DNA of 64,000 nucleotides, from positions 2,170,001-2,234,000 of the forward strand of contig NC_063068.1 of NCBI RefSeq assembly GCF_022605165.1. The letters run 5' to 3'. The notes under the pieces were generated by a model. It was not told where the DNA came from. It ran no database searches and saw only the letters and a list, made by a program, of their open reading frames with translations. The position numbers and the translations under genes were made by a program. This stretch comes from Purpureocillium takamizusanense. Taxonomy: Eukaryota; Ascomycota; Sordariomycetes; Hypocreales; Ophiocordycipitaceae. This document shows positions 1 to 12,883 of the stretch, in pieces; position 1 is the stretch's first letter, and each line of letters opens with the position of its first letter.

Positions 1-3000
1 GCAGACGTGGTTGCGCTTCAGAGACGACGACGCTGCACTTTACTGCCAGGACCGCAGAGTCGTTCCCTCGCCGACGAACAACCCCGGCGCAGCTGACGAA
101 CAAGTGCATCAATAACCCTTTGTTGCATGTCAATCAATCAACCTTTGTTGTCCATTTCCCCTGCGAGAGTATTATGGGCGATACGGAGCATGGTGCCCAT
201 GGTTGGCCCATGTCACCTGGTGCTGAGGAAGTACCATGGGCCCATTTTGCCGGCCAAGATGAGGCGAATGCCGGCACAGAGCCAACTGCCGTGCTCGAAA
301 TCGGCGTTGCTCCGCTCTTGAACCCGCCACACTTACGCCTGCCATAACAACGACTCCAACATGCCCTGCAAGCTGTATCCGGTACTCGGTATGCAGTCTG
401 CTCTCATTCTTCCCCTTAAAGGCAGTCTGGGCCCTTACTCCGCCCCACAGTTGTAGAGGAGGAAGGCTCATCAAGGCGCCAGATGCGCCATGAGCCTGTA
501 CCTGCTGCGACCAAAGGTGCTCGAAACGCCACTAGGCCACCCATCTGATGGAGTGAGTGATGTTTTCGAAAGTGGAACCCGGCTGGATCTCGGTCTTACG
601 GGGCCCGACCTCTCGGTAGGATGGCCGTCGCGGACACCCAAAAGCTCAAGACCTTGGAGCGACCACTCCGCCAATCGCGACTCGGATTTCAGATTCTCAA
701 CCACGAAACTCGTGATCAAGGCTGCATCATCAGCACACTTTGTCCCAGCTCTTCTCAGTCTCATCCCACGTCTCTGGAACTTGGTGGTGTAGCCTGGAGG
801 GTGCAGAAGCCCCATCCTAGGTACTCTATTCGAATCAAGCTAGGTCACCCGCGCCATCGAGCCCATTGTGGACGGTCACGATGTGTTTCGCGCCACATGC
901 CCTTTCAATACCACTATGGATACAGACCCTGTGATTTCCCTCCAATAATATCATGGATGGAACGTTGACTGTGGGATCTCATCATCTGTCCATAGCGGTG
1001 CCGGGAAAAGGCCCTCACGCTGCACTAAACCATCGGTTGGCACGTTCCGAGCCGTGCAGATACAGGGCATGACCAGCTGCAGGAGAGCAAACCTCCTGGA
1101 TACGTCGCACGTCTGGAGCTCTGCAGTCGGCGAAGCAGGGCGTGTTGAGACCCTCGCTTGCAGCAACATGCGCCTGGCCCGGCACGAAGTACATTGCGTC
1201 CCCAAGGCAAGCCAACATGGATGAGCCCGGGTGGTATTCATCGTCAGCGTCATGGCTAGAGCTGCATGAGCGAAGTATAATCGCGATGTGACGAGACCGG
1301 TGATGTGTCAGCAGAGACCGGCAGCCTTTTTGTGAAGAATCCAGGATCCCTGTGTCTGCGCTGATGAACCAGGCTTTGGCCTAATTAACCCCCATCGTTC
1401 CGGCAGTCGGTAGCGCGTGGCGAGTCGCATCAGCAATACCTACGTACCCAACTAACGTATGTCGTCTTGGAGCCCATTCGAATGGAGTTGGTTTATTCCT
1501 TCTCCAGTGTATACGTCCCAATCGGGCGCTTCAGCGATCCGAGAATAGCTTCCCTAGACGTGGCCATCGCAGGGTCCCTGGCGTCATCACCCACTCCCCC
1601 ACACACTCAAAGGAGGTCGGCAGTCGTCACTGTAACGCTACTATGTGGACCCTCCTCAGCGCCACTGTCCCGATGATGTGGTCGCCCTCCTGGAGACAGG
1701 CTAGTGAGTTAGAACTAGGTGCAATAGGCGATAATTGCCCACTTGCTGGAGGCGACTTCCGACGACGACTTCCCAAGGCTCGATGGCCAAGGGTGGACAA
1801 GACGGCGCACGGTCTGGCACGGATTATTAGTGTCCAAGGCCACGGGGAGCAATACCTACGTACCTGCGCTGAGCTGCGTGGCAGTTGCAAATGGACGAAC
1901 CCTCGGAAATCATGCCTCGGGCCATGTCCGAGTTGAGCTACATTGATTAACTAGCTAGGTAGCAAGGCACATTGGGCGCCCTGGTCGTCGAGAGGGCGAG
2001 TAAGGAGGGATCCAGCGCTGGATGTTTGGTTCCATCCGGCTCACCGGCGCCACCTCTGATTGGAGAGAAGGGTTTCGACAGAGAAACGGACGAGTCAAGC
2101 GAAGAAAATGCCGACACGGGCAGGGTACAAGGGTGCGTACCAGATAGGCACGAGGGGGAAGTGGCGTGGCGCGCGCGCGCGCGAAACTCCAACAGAGTGT
2201 CGTCGGGCCCGGAGTGCAAATCAACCATCTGATGCCGAACGTCAGGCGATGGTAGGCGGCCGAGAACTCTGACGACCAGCACGCCGTCTAGCACTGGAGT
2301 TGACGCCGACGGGTGGCATATTGAGCCTGGGGCTGCTTCCACCTGCCCGTGCCGGCCCCGTTAAGACGAATCCGCTGCTCGTGTGATTTCTTGTGGCCGA
2401 CATACATTACGGGCAGCTTACAGCGGGACGTACACAGAGCAACAATGGAATTGAAACCTCCAGGGAGCCGCCGATGACGAGCAGTTCGGTGTTGGCATCC
2501 CGCATGCGGTATCATCCGGTTGCGAAATGGACTACAGAAGGCGACTGCAGAGGGAGTCAATCTCATCAACGGGGGCGAAATGAGAGGGTCAGAGCTGGGC
2601 GGACTTCGGCGCCAGGGCATGCCAAGAAACCTTATAAGCTTCTCAGAGAAGGGCGCCCTTTGATCAAGGCTGCCATGGACCCCTGGGAGTGGAGTAAGCG
2701 ACATGACGCCAGGCGTTACTACGAGCCGTAAACGGTGGCGTTGAGACTCTGAACGAGACGAGGTCACGCTCCATGCTGTGCGCGAATGGCGCAAGTCAAA
2801 GAGACGCTGGCGGTGGACAACTGAGCACTACGTACGGATTACCTACCTACAGCCCCCCGTCCCGCCAGGGGGGGGGGGGGGGTCTTTGTCCGGAGAAGCG
2901 TCGCGGCCGTAGGCCAGATGGGTTTCCATCTGATAAGCCGCCACGGCAAAATCCGTCGATGCCCTGGGAGGGGCGGTCCTGGCTGTATGCTCGTCCGTCT

Positions 3001-5291
3001 TCCGGCTGCCTGCCTGTGCAGACGGTGCGTAGCTGCCCGGCGTGAGGATAGCGAATGCTACAAGCAGTCAGCTGCGAGTAGCACGAGCCAAAGTCCACGA
3101 GCGGGGCTAGCGAGCGTTCACGTCACGAAAAGAGTCCTGATGGGGATGGAATCGAGGCCAGCAAAGGGGGGGGGGGGAGGCGGGCAGGGGGGAAGACACC
3201 ACGGGCACGGGAGCCTCCTTGACCGGGAGTGTCAACTCGGAACGTGTTTGACGTTGACCTGCAACCTGCAGGGCCAAGACGACTTGGAATTCGGCCCTAT
3301 CGCCCTTTGCAACAACCCAGAGCGGCCCATACCCGGACACGACTATTTCTCCTGGCTCTATAATCCGCTTCATTCATTTGTATGACTTCATGACCCGTCC
3401 GCACGGCGGGTTCATGATGGGCTTTGGGTGGCGTGGATGATGGTCGCCCATCGTTCCTGCGAAACACGGATATACGAGGACGAGTACCGCTCGGAAGGCT
3501 CTCGGAACCATTTTGGTACGACTTAACAAGTTAGCCATCTTGTTAGTGGTTTCGAAAGCACAGTCATGAGGCGCGTTGGGTACGCCTTGTTTTTCGCCTG
3601 TGTCTTTTTTGGGCGTCCTGTGGCGTGGCGTCTCAGATCTGTCGCACGCGCATGCGACTCCACGGCCAGCAACTCACCTAGCACTCAGAACAGACTGCCA
3701 TCGAACATGTAGTATACTGTACACCTCCTCCATCTGGCCGCCTGTCCATGGGCTGCAACGAGAGGCTACGTACGAAGTACGTACGTCACGCACGGCACGG
3801 GTATCGGAGGGGCCGGCGGCACGGCCTTCGGAGACCAGCACAATTGCAGTTTTTAGGGACTTCCGCGCGCGCGCTCCGCTGGCGTCGCTGCCCCCTTGTT
3901 TTAGCGGAGAGCGGCGCGTGATCGCGAGAACCGTCGTGTATGTACGTGCGAACACGCACTCGCGGGAGAGAGAGAGAGAGAAAGAGAAAAGGTCTCCTAC
4001 ACGAAAACAGCCCGCTCCGAGGATACGCGATGCGGTGCGATTGATTGTTGCTGGCCTGCCTGCCCCCCTGCAGCTAGTAGGCCACGTTGGTGCAGAATGG
4101 CGCCACGAGGATGCCCGTGTCCGCAACACCTCCCCCCACTGGCGGGCTGGGTGGTCCTTTCTTTGCTTTTCCGTCGCGGGCGTGTGCGTGTGTGTTTTGG
4201 GCGTTCTGGGTGGCAATGGGGATATCACGAGCCTCAGGAGCACGCGCCTGATGTGATTCCCTGGCGCTCGGCGAAACTTGCGTGTGTGTGCGTGCGTGCG
4301 TGCGTGCGTGCGCGTGCGTGTGTGTATGTGTGCACGCTCTCGCGAACACACTCTCTCTTCCTCCCTCTCGCCGTCCGCGGAGACATGGCTGGAAGGGTGG
4401 GAGGATACTGGGGGGAGGGAGGGGGGCGAGGGATGAAAAGGGGAAAGAATGTGGTCACCGGACATCCCACACTACGCGAGCGTGGCCAACGTGTCGGAGA
4501 CCGTCGGTGTCGGATGTTGAACACCAGCTCGAGATCACTGACGATGTTTGGATCAAGCCCTCCAATTCTCACGCTCACTCTCACTCACTCACCCTCACAC
4601 TCACACACATTCAGGTCACATTAATCAATACGGTGGTCCGCCATCTCGGGACAGCCGCCCGTTGCTCGTCCCTGCATTACACGGACGGATTCATGCGGTG
4701 CGATGACCACGAACCTCGGAAAGATCTGCTTTGCCAGTCTCCGCGCGGTTCATGCCTCGATCAGGCGTTTGTGTAGGCTTCCAAGCCCGCCCCGTTGGCC
4801 CCCGAAATCCTGAGCGTGCGCATCTTTTTTTCGAGGTGACACGATGCGTGCGTGCTTGGCCGGCCTGTCGACCACCAGCGTTTCGGACGCTCCCCCTCAA
4901 CCCATGACCCCCAGAATTGAGCACATTTCCTCGGACATAGTACATGCAAAGGACAACAACGAAAAAGTATGTTTGATTCTCGGACCTGCCGCTCCGGGAC
5001 GTCATCTGTTCAATCGAACGACGAGCTCCGCCGTCCTACCAGGTACCGTGGTGACGCCGGCTACAGGACCGTCGACGGGTCGTCCAGGGCGATCCCTTGC
5101 CTGCGAAGACGGATGGAACGAGCTAGAACAGGAGGGCGACCCCATCCTCGGCACCCGCTCGGCAGTGGGCTCCCCTTCGGCAGTCGCCCTTGGCGCCGAT
5201 TTAACCTTAAGTTGGCCTAAACGGGGGCAGGCCCATGTTACTCGAACTCGACCCGTTTCCCTTACGCTTTGGCTCGGCACAAGAGGTCCTC
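1..5291. other. Gene-free region with simple repeats
   Basis: I find no coding region here that I can support: the open frames are short, overlap on both strands and resemble no family I know. The stretch holds simple sequence: an alternating GC run at 2169-2183, G runs near 2868-2881 and 3166-3176, a GA tract near 3966-3984, a long alternating purine-pyrimidine tract at 4279-4336, and a CTCA/CACA-rich patch near 4568-4612. One copy of the dispersed TACGAAGTA motif lies at 3771-3779. It could be ordinary intergenic DNA, decayed transposon sequence or a long non-coding transcript; nothing visible decides this. Confidence 0.6.
4279..4336. repeat. 58-bp alternating purine-pyrimidine tract (TG/CG)
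   Basis: The tract alternates pyrimidine and purine without a break over about 58 bases, mixing TG, CG and a single TA step. Such TG/CG alternation is the classic composition for left-handed Z-DNA under negative supercoiling and is prone to length change by replication slippage. It sits in the gene-free left part of the window, about 1 kb from the nearest gene. Confidence 0.85.
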
Positions 5292-6095
5292 CTAGTCCTT
5301 GTTAATCCGCTTCCACACCTCGTTCTCCGCGGCTGCCAGGCTCTCTCCGGCTGCGGCTGCCCATTTCTTGGCCGCGTCCCACATTCCGGCTTGGTCGTCG
5401 TGGCCGAACGAAGACATCAGCCTTACGTCGTGAGAGGTGGCTGCATCGTGGGCTGCTCTTTGACTGCTGCTAAACTCGGAGGCGTGAACGTCTTGCTGGT
5501 AGCCCGGTGGGTGCGAATAGCTCGCCGAGGCGTCGACTTCGCGCAGGGACACGGGATAGGGGCCACCGCCAATGCCCGCGCCGGGCACGGCCGTCGTCGT
5601 CGTCGTCGTCGAAGTTCGGCCCTGGATCGGCAGTGAGGCTACAGGCGGCTGAAAGGACATGTGCGGCGGCATAGGCGCGGAAGTCGCCGCGTGGGGGGAT
5701 AGCAGCGATTCTCCTGCCCTCGGTGGCGGGGGAATAGGCTTCGACCCGCCAGGGGGTAGAGGAACGGCACCCGGCTGGGGCAAGGGCGGGCTCGGTGGGC
5801 GACCCGCGGTCAGTGTGGGCGTGGGTTGCGTCTTGGACGGCGGCGGAGGCGGCACCGGCAAACCTGTCTGGACTGGCAACGATGGGACCGCACCCGGCTG
5901 GGCTGGAGGATACGACGGCTGCCCACCGGACGTCAAGGTCGTCGTCTCTGGAGCCTGTGTGTCCCGGGCTGGGTCATTGTTCCCCGGCGGTGGCTTCGTG
6001 TGGGGGGTGACACCTGAAGCCTTGGAGGCATTGATAGGACTGGAGCTATAAACCGGGATGGGAGGCATGTTGTGCGAGTATCGGTGGAGGGACAC
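5292..6095 (-). CDS. Proline-rich protein with conserved C-terminal helix
   Basis: A single-exon frame of 267 residues. The start used is the first ATG at 6095. The in-frame ATG at 6068 (MPPIPVYSSSPINASKASG) is an equally good start and resembles the beginning I would expect for this family in related fungi. The middle (about residues 30-150) is very rich in proline, with runs such as PVPPPPPSKTQPTP and repeated QPGAVP blocks, so it is probably disordered and may bind SH3 or WW domains. The last 35 residues look like one amphipathic helix (MWDAAKKWAAAAGESLAAAE). I recognise the layout as a conserved hypothetical protein of Sordariomycetes but know no tested function. No signal peptide or membrane segment is visible. 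Confidence 0.75.
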   Translation of the reverse strand: MSLHRYSHNMPPIPVYSSSPINASKASGVTPHTKPPPGNNDPARDTQAPETTTLTSGGQPSYPPAQPGAVPSLPVQTGLPVPPPPPSKTQPTPTLTAGRPPSPPLPQPGAVPLPPGGSKPIPPPPRAGESLLSPHAATSAPMPPHMSFQPPVASLPIQGRTSTTTTTTAVPGAGIGGGPYPVSLREVDASASYSHPPGYQQDVHASEFSSSQRAAHDAATSHDVRLMSSFGHDDQAGMWDAAKKWAAAAGESLAAAENEVWKRINKD

Positions 6096-7179
6096 GACGG
6101 TGCGCCTTGTTCCTTTTGTGTGGCAGCGCAGCGTTCGGAAGCTGGCAGATAATTAATTATAGTAGCACCAATGGACGCAGGAGGATGGGATGTTGTGCAG
6201 CGCGGACGGACGCCTCCTCCACGTCCGCAAGGTATAGGCCGGGTTATGTGAGGCGCGAGCGGCCTAATGGCGGGCGGACTCGAGGTCTGGAAACGAACAA
6301 CGATGGATGCCTGATAAGCTTTTCTTCGTTTATGTCCGGCGGTTGCGAGTCTGGGCCGCGCGCGGTGTGGAAAAGTGTCAAGTGCCGAGTGTCGAGAAGA
6401 ATGGCTGCGTTAAGCTGAGCGAAGGGAGGAGGTTACAAACAACGAAGTAACAGCTTGACTGTTTTGGCAGCGGCGGCAACGTCATTGGCGCCTGGGGCAC
6501 TGCTAGGGGGTGGTGGACGTCAGCTGACTGAAGGGAGGCGCCGCAGCCTTTGGCACCATAGGTAGCCTGACAGGCCCCTAGGATACTACCTGCGGTACAG
6601 TGGGTGCGCTTGGTCCCAGGTATCATACCCGACTCAATTCACCGGGTGGGTTACCTCGCCTTAGGTACCCTAGATAGGTGCCTATCTGCCTGGGTCGTTT
6701 GGGGTCGTTTGGGGTCGTTTGGGGTGCCTCCATTCCTACTATTCCACTGCCACCCTGGAGGACGAGCCAAGCGGTCTCGGCAACGGCTCATCGGCGATGG
6801 CATCTGTTGGTGGACGGCCTAGATCGCTCGGTGCATCGAGGTCAAAAGAGCGTCTGATATAGTCTGCTGCCCAAGGAAGAACCTTGTTTGCCCTTTGAGT
6901 TGGCCGCCTTGAACGTGGAACATGTTCTCCGGCGCTTTGTTTACTATTGCTGCCAGCCTCGCTGCTAACATTCCGAACGGAAAGAAACCACGATAACCTT
7001 TACAATCTGCATGCACGACGTATCCATCGCCAAACCACAAAGTATAGTCAGTATAACTGTACCTTCGTGCAGGCTTCACCATAGCCTTTGTGAACGCCCC
7101 CTCCTCCGACCCCCCCCCCCCCCAACACGCTCAGCTCAAAGCCACGCCCGAATAACAGACTTGCCTCATCCTCCCCGCC
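6096..7179. other. Intergenic region
   Basis: This is the spacer between the start of the proline-rich gene and the end of the oxygenase gene, both on the minus strand. It should contain the promoter of the former and the 3' end of the latter. I see no further gene. It carries a short tandem repeat at 6692-6724 and a C run near 7112-7123. Confidence 0.6.
6692..6724. repeat. Three tandem copies of a 10-mer (GGGTCGTTTG)
   Basis: Three perfect head-to-tail copies of GGGTCGTTTG plus a partial fourth lie about 600 bp upstream of the proline-rich gene. The repeat is too short to be a mobile element. It may be slippage or a clustered protein-binding site. Confidence 0.8.
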
Positions 7180-8835
7180 TCACGCCCCCACGGCCGCAGA
7201 GAAGGGACATTTGCGGCCCGCGACCTTGCTCACCCGCTGCCCCAGCGTGGCCATCTCCTCGGCGCCTTTGCCCATCTTGCCCAGCGGCCCCAGGTCTTCC
7301 CAGCGAAAGCCCTCAGGCATCATCTCGGGCTTGTCGCCGGGGACGAGGCCGCCGTATGCCCTCGTCGCCAGCGCCGTGGGGCCCCAGCGGGACGCCCAGG
7401 TGGTGGGGGTGTACCAAGGCTCCTTGAGGTAGCGGTTATGCGCGATCCGGCCCGTCTTGGGGTTGGGGCCATCGGCCAGGTACTTGATGGGGTTGCGCCG
7501 TGGCAGCGCCAGGAACCGTAGGAAGAGCTTGCGCAGGAGCAGCATGGAGTAGGCGAATGCCGTGACGGCGACCCCAGGCTCGGGGAACCTGCTTCGGCGT
7601 CAGCTCTAAGGGACAGAGGGGGGGGGACAGGCACCCGCTTCTCGTTTCGCTTCGCGGGGATGGGGAGGGGGTGTATGTGTATGTGTATGTGTATGTGTGT
7701 GTGTGTATGTGGCGGGAGACAAACCCAAAGGCGAATCGCAGTCTTTCCCCCAACAACACCAGCACCAGCTGGTACCCAAATGGGCGCGCAATCTTGGGAT
7801 ACGCCGACAGCAGCAGGTCGATGAGGACCTCGCCGAGGCGTTCTGCCTCGGGGCCGGGCCGCAGGTGGTCTGCCTCATAGCGGCATGCCCACTGCGTGAC
7901 GTCGTCCCTGAACTCGAGGGAGTCGGTCCACCGGCTCTTGCCCAGCACCGAGGCGAAGTCAATCTCCATCATGTCGCCAATGTTCTTCCACAGGGTGCAC
8001 TGCGCGGCCTCCTCCATCTCCGACATGGCGCGCCACTCGTACAGCCGGAAGAACCTGATGGGCTCGACCATGGCCGTGTAGAGCACGTAGACGAGGTCCT
8101 CGTTGGTGATCTTGCCGGACTTGATGTACGGCGCGTGGAGCCAGTTCATCCTCGCGACGGCTTGGTGCAGAAGCGGAGAGCTGGGATGATACTGCGCGAA
8201 GCTGCACATAGTGATGAGTGAGTAAATTGCTTGCCGATAGCATCCATCCACGTCTGCCCCACGAGCGAGTCGAGTCTTTCTACTTACGCGGTAAAGATGA
8301 CTTCGGTATCTTCATATCTGAGACGAGAGCTTGCTTAGCTCTTGCACGCCCGACACAGGCCTGCCTTGCTCACTAGTCGAACAAACATACCTCTTTGGGG
8401 CCTGACGTGGTCGAGCTAGGTCGCTGACGGCCACCAAGAGACTGGCGACGGAGTCGACGGCATATGTCTGGAAGGCTGTTAGACGTGACACAGACAGTGA
8501 GAGAGAGAGCCCGGGTTCACCTTGAAGAGGGCATATCTCAGGGCGAGATCGAAGAAGAGCGGACACTCCCACGAGCTCATGGTGTGGACTATAGCCTGAG
8601 CATCTTCGGCCGTCATGCGCGACAGCGATTCGCGGTCCGGATACTTGAAGCGCGCGTGCAAGCCCCTCAACCGGCGGAAGCGCAGAAACGAACAGGCCGT
8701 CACGTAGACGACCAGGGCGAGGGTTAGGGCCGCCGGCCACGAGAACATCATCCTCATCATCATCGCCTGCTGCTGGTGTTGCTGTTGGGTAGGGCTGCTG
8801 AGACTAGGCGGCGCCACATTGGACATGGCTACCAC
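7180..8835 (-). CDS. MpaB/latex-clearing-protein-type oxygenase, ER-anchored
   Basis: Five exons: 8835-8521, 8467-8391, 8317-8288, 8201-7725 and 7588-7180. They keep frame across four short introns and give 435 residues, the usual length for fungal MpaB' proteins. A hydrophobic segment at about residues 29-46 (WPAALTLALVVYVTACSFLR) fits a single N-terminal ER membrane anchor. The catalytic domain follows, with the family landmarks RMNWLHAPYI (conserved His region), VLYTAMVEPIRFFRLYEWR and LWKNIGDMMEIDF. In this family MpaB' oxidatively cleaves a prenyl double bond in mycophenolic acid synthesis, and bacterial Lcp cleaves polyisoprene using heme. The substrate here is unknown, since no polyketide synthase or terpene gene lies nearby. 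Intron 4 holds a TG-rich microsatellite (about 7671-7710). The C-terminal tail is basic (KVAGRKCPF). Confidence 0.85.
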
Positions 8836-10496
8836 GGCGCGGGACGGACCAGAACCGCCTTGACAAACGACACGGCGGGACGGAAGACAGGATCCCCTCG
8901 TCGACAGGCAGAAGGGATTATATGCTGCAATGCTCGGCTACTGAATCTCAGATCCAACGCCTTTCTGTCTCTCTGCTTGCTTACTTTCCCCTCACGGCTG
9001 GGCCGAGGTTGCCAGCACGGACCACAAGCGCGCGCTTGCTTGCTTTCTTTTGCCTTATAAGGACAGAGCCAGCGAGTGGCTTGATCGGTCAGCCAGGAGG
9101 GCTCTTCAGGCGCTCGTCGCGCGCGACAATGTGCCTGAGCGGGTGAGATGTGTGGGAATGTTTTCGCTTCGCGGCCAGGTCGCAGTCGGCTTCAACTACG
9201 GAGGCGCTGCGGGCAGGTCGACAGACCATAGGTATTGCAGAGGGGGGATCCGACGCGGCATTCCATGACGTGACGACGGGACAAGGACGTCTCGTCTTGG
9301 TCTCTTGTCTTGCTCTCACGCATTCCTGTTGGCCCGAACCTCGGATGACGACTGGCCCGGCCTATCGCAGCGCGCGAGTGTTGGGGAATAGGTACCGTGT
9401 TGGTCGCTCATTTGGCAAGTGATGAGGAGGGGATTCGAGGGGATGCGACGCAACCCATGACGTGAGAAAGAACGTCTGGTCTGTCTTGCCTGTTCGTGCA
9501 ATTTACTTTGCATATTGTATATCAAGTACGCACGCCTGTTGGCCGCGCCCTCGGACGGCTGACTACTACTAAGTCTGTCGCAGCTCATGGAGTGTTACAC
9601 ATACGTACGAAGCACCCGACATAGTACTAAAGTTACCCAGTGGCCAGGTAATAGACATGTGAAGAGTTGGAAAGAGAGGGGAGGGGGGATGCGATGCAAT
9701 CTAGGACGCGAGAATGGATGGCACGTCTGTTAGCCATATAGACGGCGCAGCGTCTATATGCAGCCGTGTCTGCCGGACGAGTCTTCGAACGACTGGTCTA
9801 GCCCTGTCCTATCTCGCGGTGTCTTTAGCACACGGATAAGTCGTTCATCTAGACTGTACAAGTAATGAGGTATATACGGAGTGGGTTCGCGTACGTGCAT
9901 CATCGATGTACTGGATGGAAAAGCCTCCGTCGTGGTACAAGGTAGAGATCGAATCGGCGCAGACTGCAGTGCTGGAGTGAGTGTTCACGCGTATCGCACG
10001 TCCAGATCGTCATCACACGTCGTCAATCATGAGTGAGCGCCACCTGGGCTGAGCATGGCAGGGAGCAAACCCTCCGAGGTATCACAGCATCGCTGGGCGT
10101 TGTTGTTGAACGCCAATCCATGTCGTCTAGTATGTACAGAGGTGAGATGTTGCACGGTTACGCCGCAGCCCCGCTATGGACGGCAACCTGCTGGAAGAGT
10201 CTGGGGCCCATTACAGTGAGTGCAGTGGGTGTAGTGGAGCCCGGTTGCCCCGGGCGGTAGTACCTAACTTAGTAGGCACGGGACCTGACGGAAAACCACC
10301 TGCACCCATCACGGTGAAACTCCCGTCGCCCGCGCCGCGCCGGCAAATCCCCGGACAATCCACCCACCCCAGGCCCTGTGCACCGCAACGACCCTCGCGC
10401 TTGAATCTATTGACGAGACAGCAACAACACCATCATCCTTGCGCGGGCATCAATCATCTGCCAGCTGCGCCGTGCCGCAGCACCACACTGCTCGAA
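8836..10496. other. Divergent intergenic region between the oxygenase gene and ARP8
   Basis: About 1.66 kb separate two genes transcribed away from each other, so promoters for both should lie here. I see no additional gene, no tRNA and no long repeat. A short inverted pair, ATATAGACGGCGCAGCGTCTATAT, lies at about 9736-9760 in the middle of the spacer and could form a hairpin. The segment just upstream of the ARP8 start is CA-rich, as is common near fungal transcription starts. Confidence 0.5.
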
Positions 10497-12883
10497 ATGG
10501 TCGGCAAGGTGTCGGAGAGGGTCCTCCTCCGTGAAGGTAGCTCCCCTCGCTCTCCCGCGAGCTCCTTTGGCTCCGCCTCCGGCTCTGAGGACGCATTGCG
10601 CTGACACTCCCTCCTCACCAGGGCTGGAGAGGACTGACAATGGCATGAAGCTGACGACCTGGCCCGATGTCTCGCCAATCAACCAAAAGAACTACTACAC
10701 GTACGTCCGCCCCTCGTAGCGCCAACTGGGAAACGTTGCTGGAGCGTCCCTCGCTGACACTCCTGCGCAGGGATTACATGAAGCGCGATGACCAGATCCT
10801 CGCCCTTCGCCTCCAAAACGACGCCACGCGCGACCGACTCGTCCAGAACGCAAGAGACCGCGATCGCATCCTATCGAAGCCTGCCAATGGCGAGCTGCCC
10901 CTGCCCGTCCCCGACCTCGTCGAGGAAGACGGCGCCGCAACCCCGTCCGGCGGCGTCGACCCCTCCCGCATCATCGTCGTCCACCCCGGCAGCCAGAACC
11001 TCCGCATCGGCTTCGCCAGCGACGCGCTGCCCAAAACGATCCCGACGACCCTCGCCACCAAGTTCCCCCAGACCGAGTCCGACATGTACGAAGCCCTACC
11101 ACGGCGACAGTTCGAGGCCAAGACCACCGACCAACAGTACGGTGAGGAGTGGTGTAAAAAGTACCAAAAGATGTGCGCCGAGCTCAAGGTCGAGATGCGC
11201 GCCAACAAGCGCAAGGTGCTCCCAAACTCCAAGGAGCTGGTCCAGACCTTCAATCGCCGCACCGAAGCCGAAGTCATTGAGAAGCACAACGACCCCCTCG
11301 AGATCGAGTGGACTGACGTCAAGACGCTCGAAGACCCGGAATCCCTTGCCTCTTGCTTCATTGGAAACGAAGCCCTCCGGGTCCCCGACGATTCGGATCC
11401 CAAGTTCAAGTTGTGGTGGCCCATACGCCAAGGCTGGTGGAACGAGGATGACTACACGAGCCAGGAGCATCTGTACGACGACTTCGAGACTCTGTTGGAC
11501 AAGGCCCTTCGCCAGGAGCTTGGCCTTAAGACCAACAGCGAGTGGCAGCAGTACAGCTGCGTCTTCGTCATCCCGGACCTCTATGACAAGCGCTATGTCG
11601 AGCAGGTGTTGCGCTCCTGCATGACCTGGTTCGAGTTCAACCGCGTTTGTTTCGTCCAGGAGAGTCTGGCTGCCACCTTTGGCGCCGGCTACACCCAGGC
11701 GTGCGTGGTCGATGTCGGAGCGCAGAAGACGTCGGTGACGTGTGTGGAAGACGGCCTCATCCTGGAGGACTCGAGGATCAACCTCAAGTATGGTGGCTAC
11801 GACATCACCGAAACCTTTGTCAAAATGATGCTCTTCGACAACTTTCCGTATCAGGAGATTAACCTGCAGCGCCGCTACGACTTTCTTCTCGCCGAGGAGC
11901 TCAAGATCAAGCATTGCACCATGTCACAGGCAGACGTCTCGGTTCAGCTGTTCCAGTTCCATGTGCGAGCCCCGAATCAGCCCACCCGCAAATTCGCCTT
12001 CAAGACATACGATGAAGTAATCCTTGCCCCCATGGGGGTCTTTGAGCCGTCCATCTTCGACAACGGTACGAAGCTGAAGGGCCGACGGAAGCTGGTTGAG
12101 CGCTCCTACAATGCCTATGACGTGGACATTCCCGACGACCCGACGCCTGCGGCCCAGTTGGCCATCTTGGCACTTGTCAAGCCATCACTCACGGCGACTG
12201 CCATCAACGGGCCCTCACATTCGCAGCAGGACGTCTCGACGCCTAGTAGGGAGAAGCTCCAGTTCAACTTCCTCGGCAAAGGGGATGGTGCCACGGCAAC
12301 CCCTGCCGAGTCGCACGCTGGGTCACCCGCACCTGAAGGCAGCAGCACACCGGTGCCCCCGCCGTTTGTCTTTGGAGCTGGCAAGGATGGAGGGAACGCT
12401 GAGAGCCCGGCCCCCAACGGGACGCGGGCTGCAGGGACGCCCGTCCCGTCGCAATCCCAACCACCGCCGGGCATCTTTGTCGATTCGCAAGAGCGCAGTC
12501 CCACCTCGGTCGCCGCCGAACGGGACGCTGTCCTTCCCGTGGCGCCGCTGGACATTGCAATCCTGACTAGCATTCAAAACGCCGCTAAGGGCGACGACAA
12601 GAAGCTGCGGGACTTCCTCGGCAGCATCATGGTGATTGGTGGAGGAGCCAAGGTCCCGCAGTTCACCGTGGTGCTCGAGGAGAAGCTCAAGGCGCGAAGG
12701 CCCGACCTGATCGACCGGATCTTGGTGAGCCGGAGTGCTAGGGACATGGACGAGCAGGTGGTGTCGTGGAAGGGGGCGAGCGTTTTCGCCAAGCTGTCAA
12801 CAAACGACTCGTGGATCTCGCCTTTTGAGTATGAGCGTCTGGGTGCGAGAACCCTGCACCACAAGGTGCTCTGGGCTTGGTAA
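10497..12883 (+). CDS. arp8: Actin-related protein 8, INO80 chromatin-remodelling subunit
   Basis: Three exons (10497-10536, 10622-10700, 10771-12883) give 743 residues. Two small 5' exons restore the N-terminal block that ends PINQKNYYTDYMKRDDQIL, which is typical of Arp8. The actin fold follows: a phosphate-loop-like stretch (IIVVHPGSQNLRIGFASDA), a second core block (YTQACVVDVGAQKTSVTCVE) and a C-terminal block with MVIGGGAKVPQF. Between them, at about residues 480-610, lies a low-complexity insert rich in Pro, Ser and Gly; variable inserts are normal for Arp8. In yeast, Arp8 joins Arp4 and actin on the INO80 ATPase and helps it bind nucleosomes and linker DNA. The protein should be nuclear. 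The long third exon is uninterrupted and its frame is unambiguous; the exact length of exon 1 rests on splice consensus. Confidence 0.95.
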
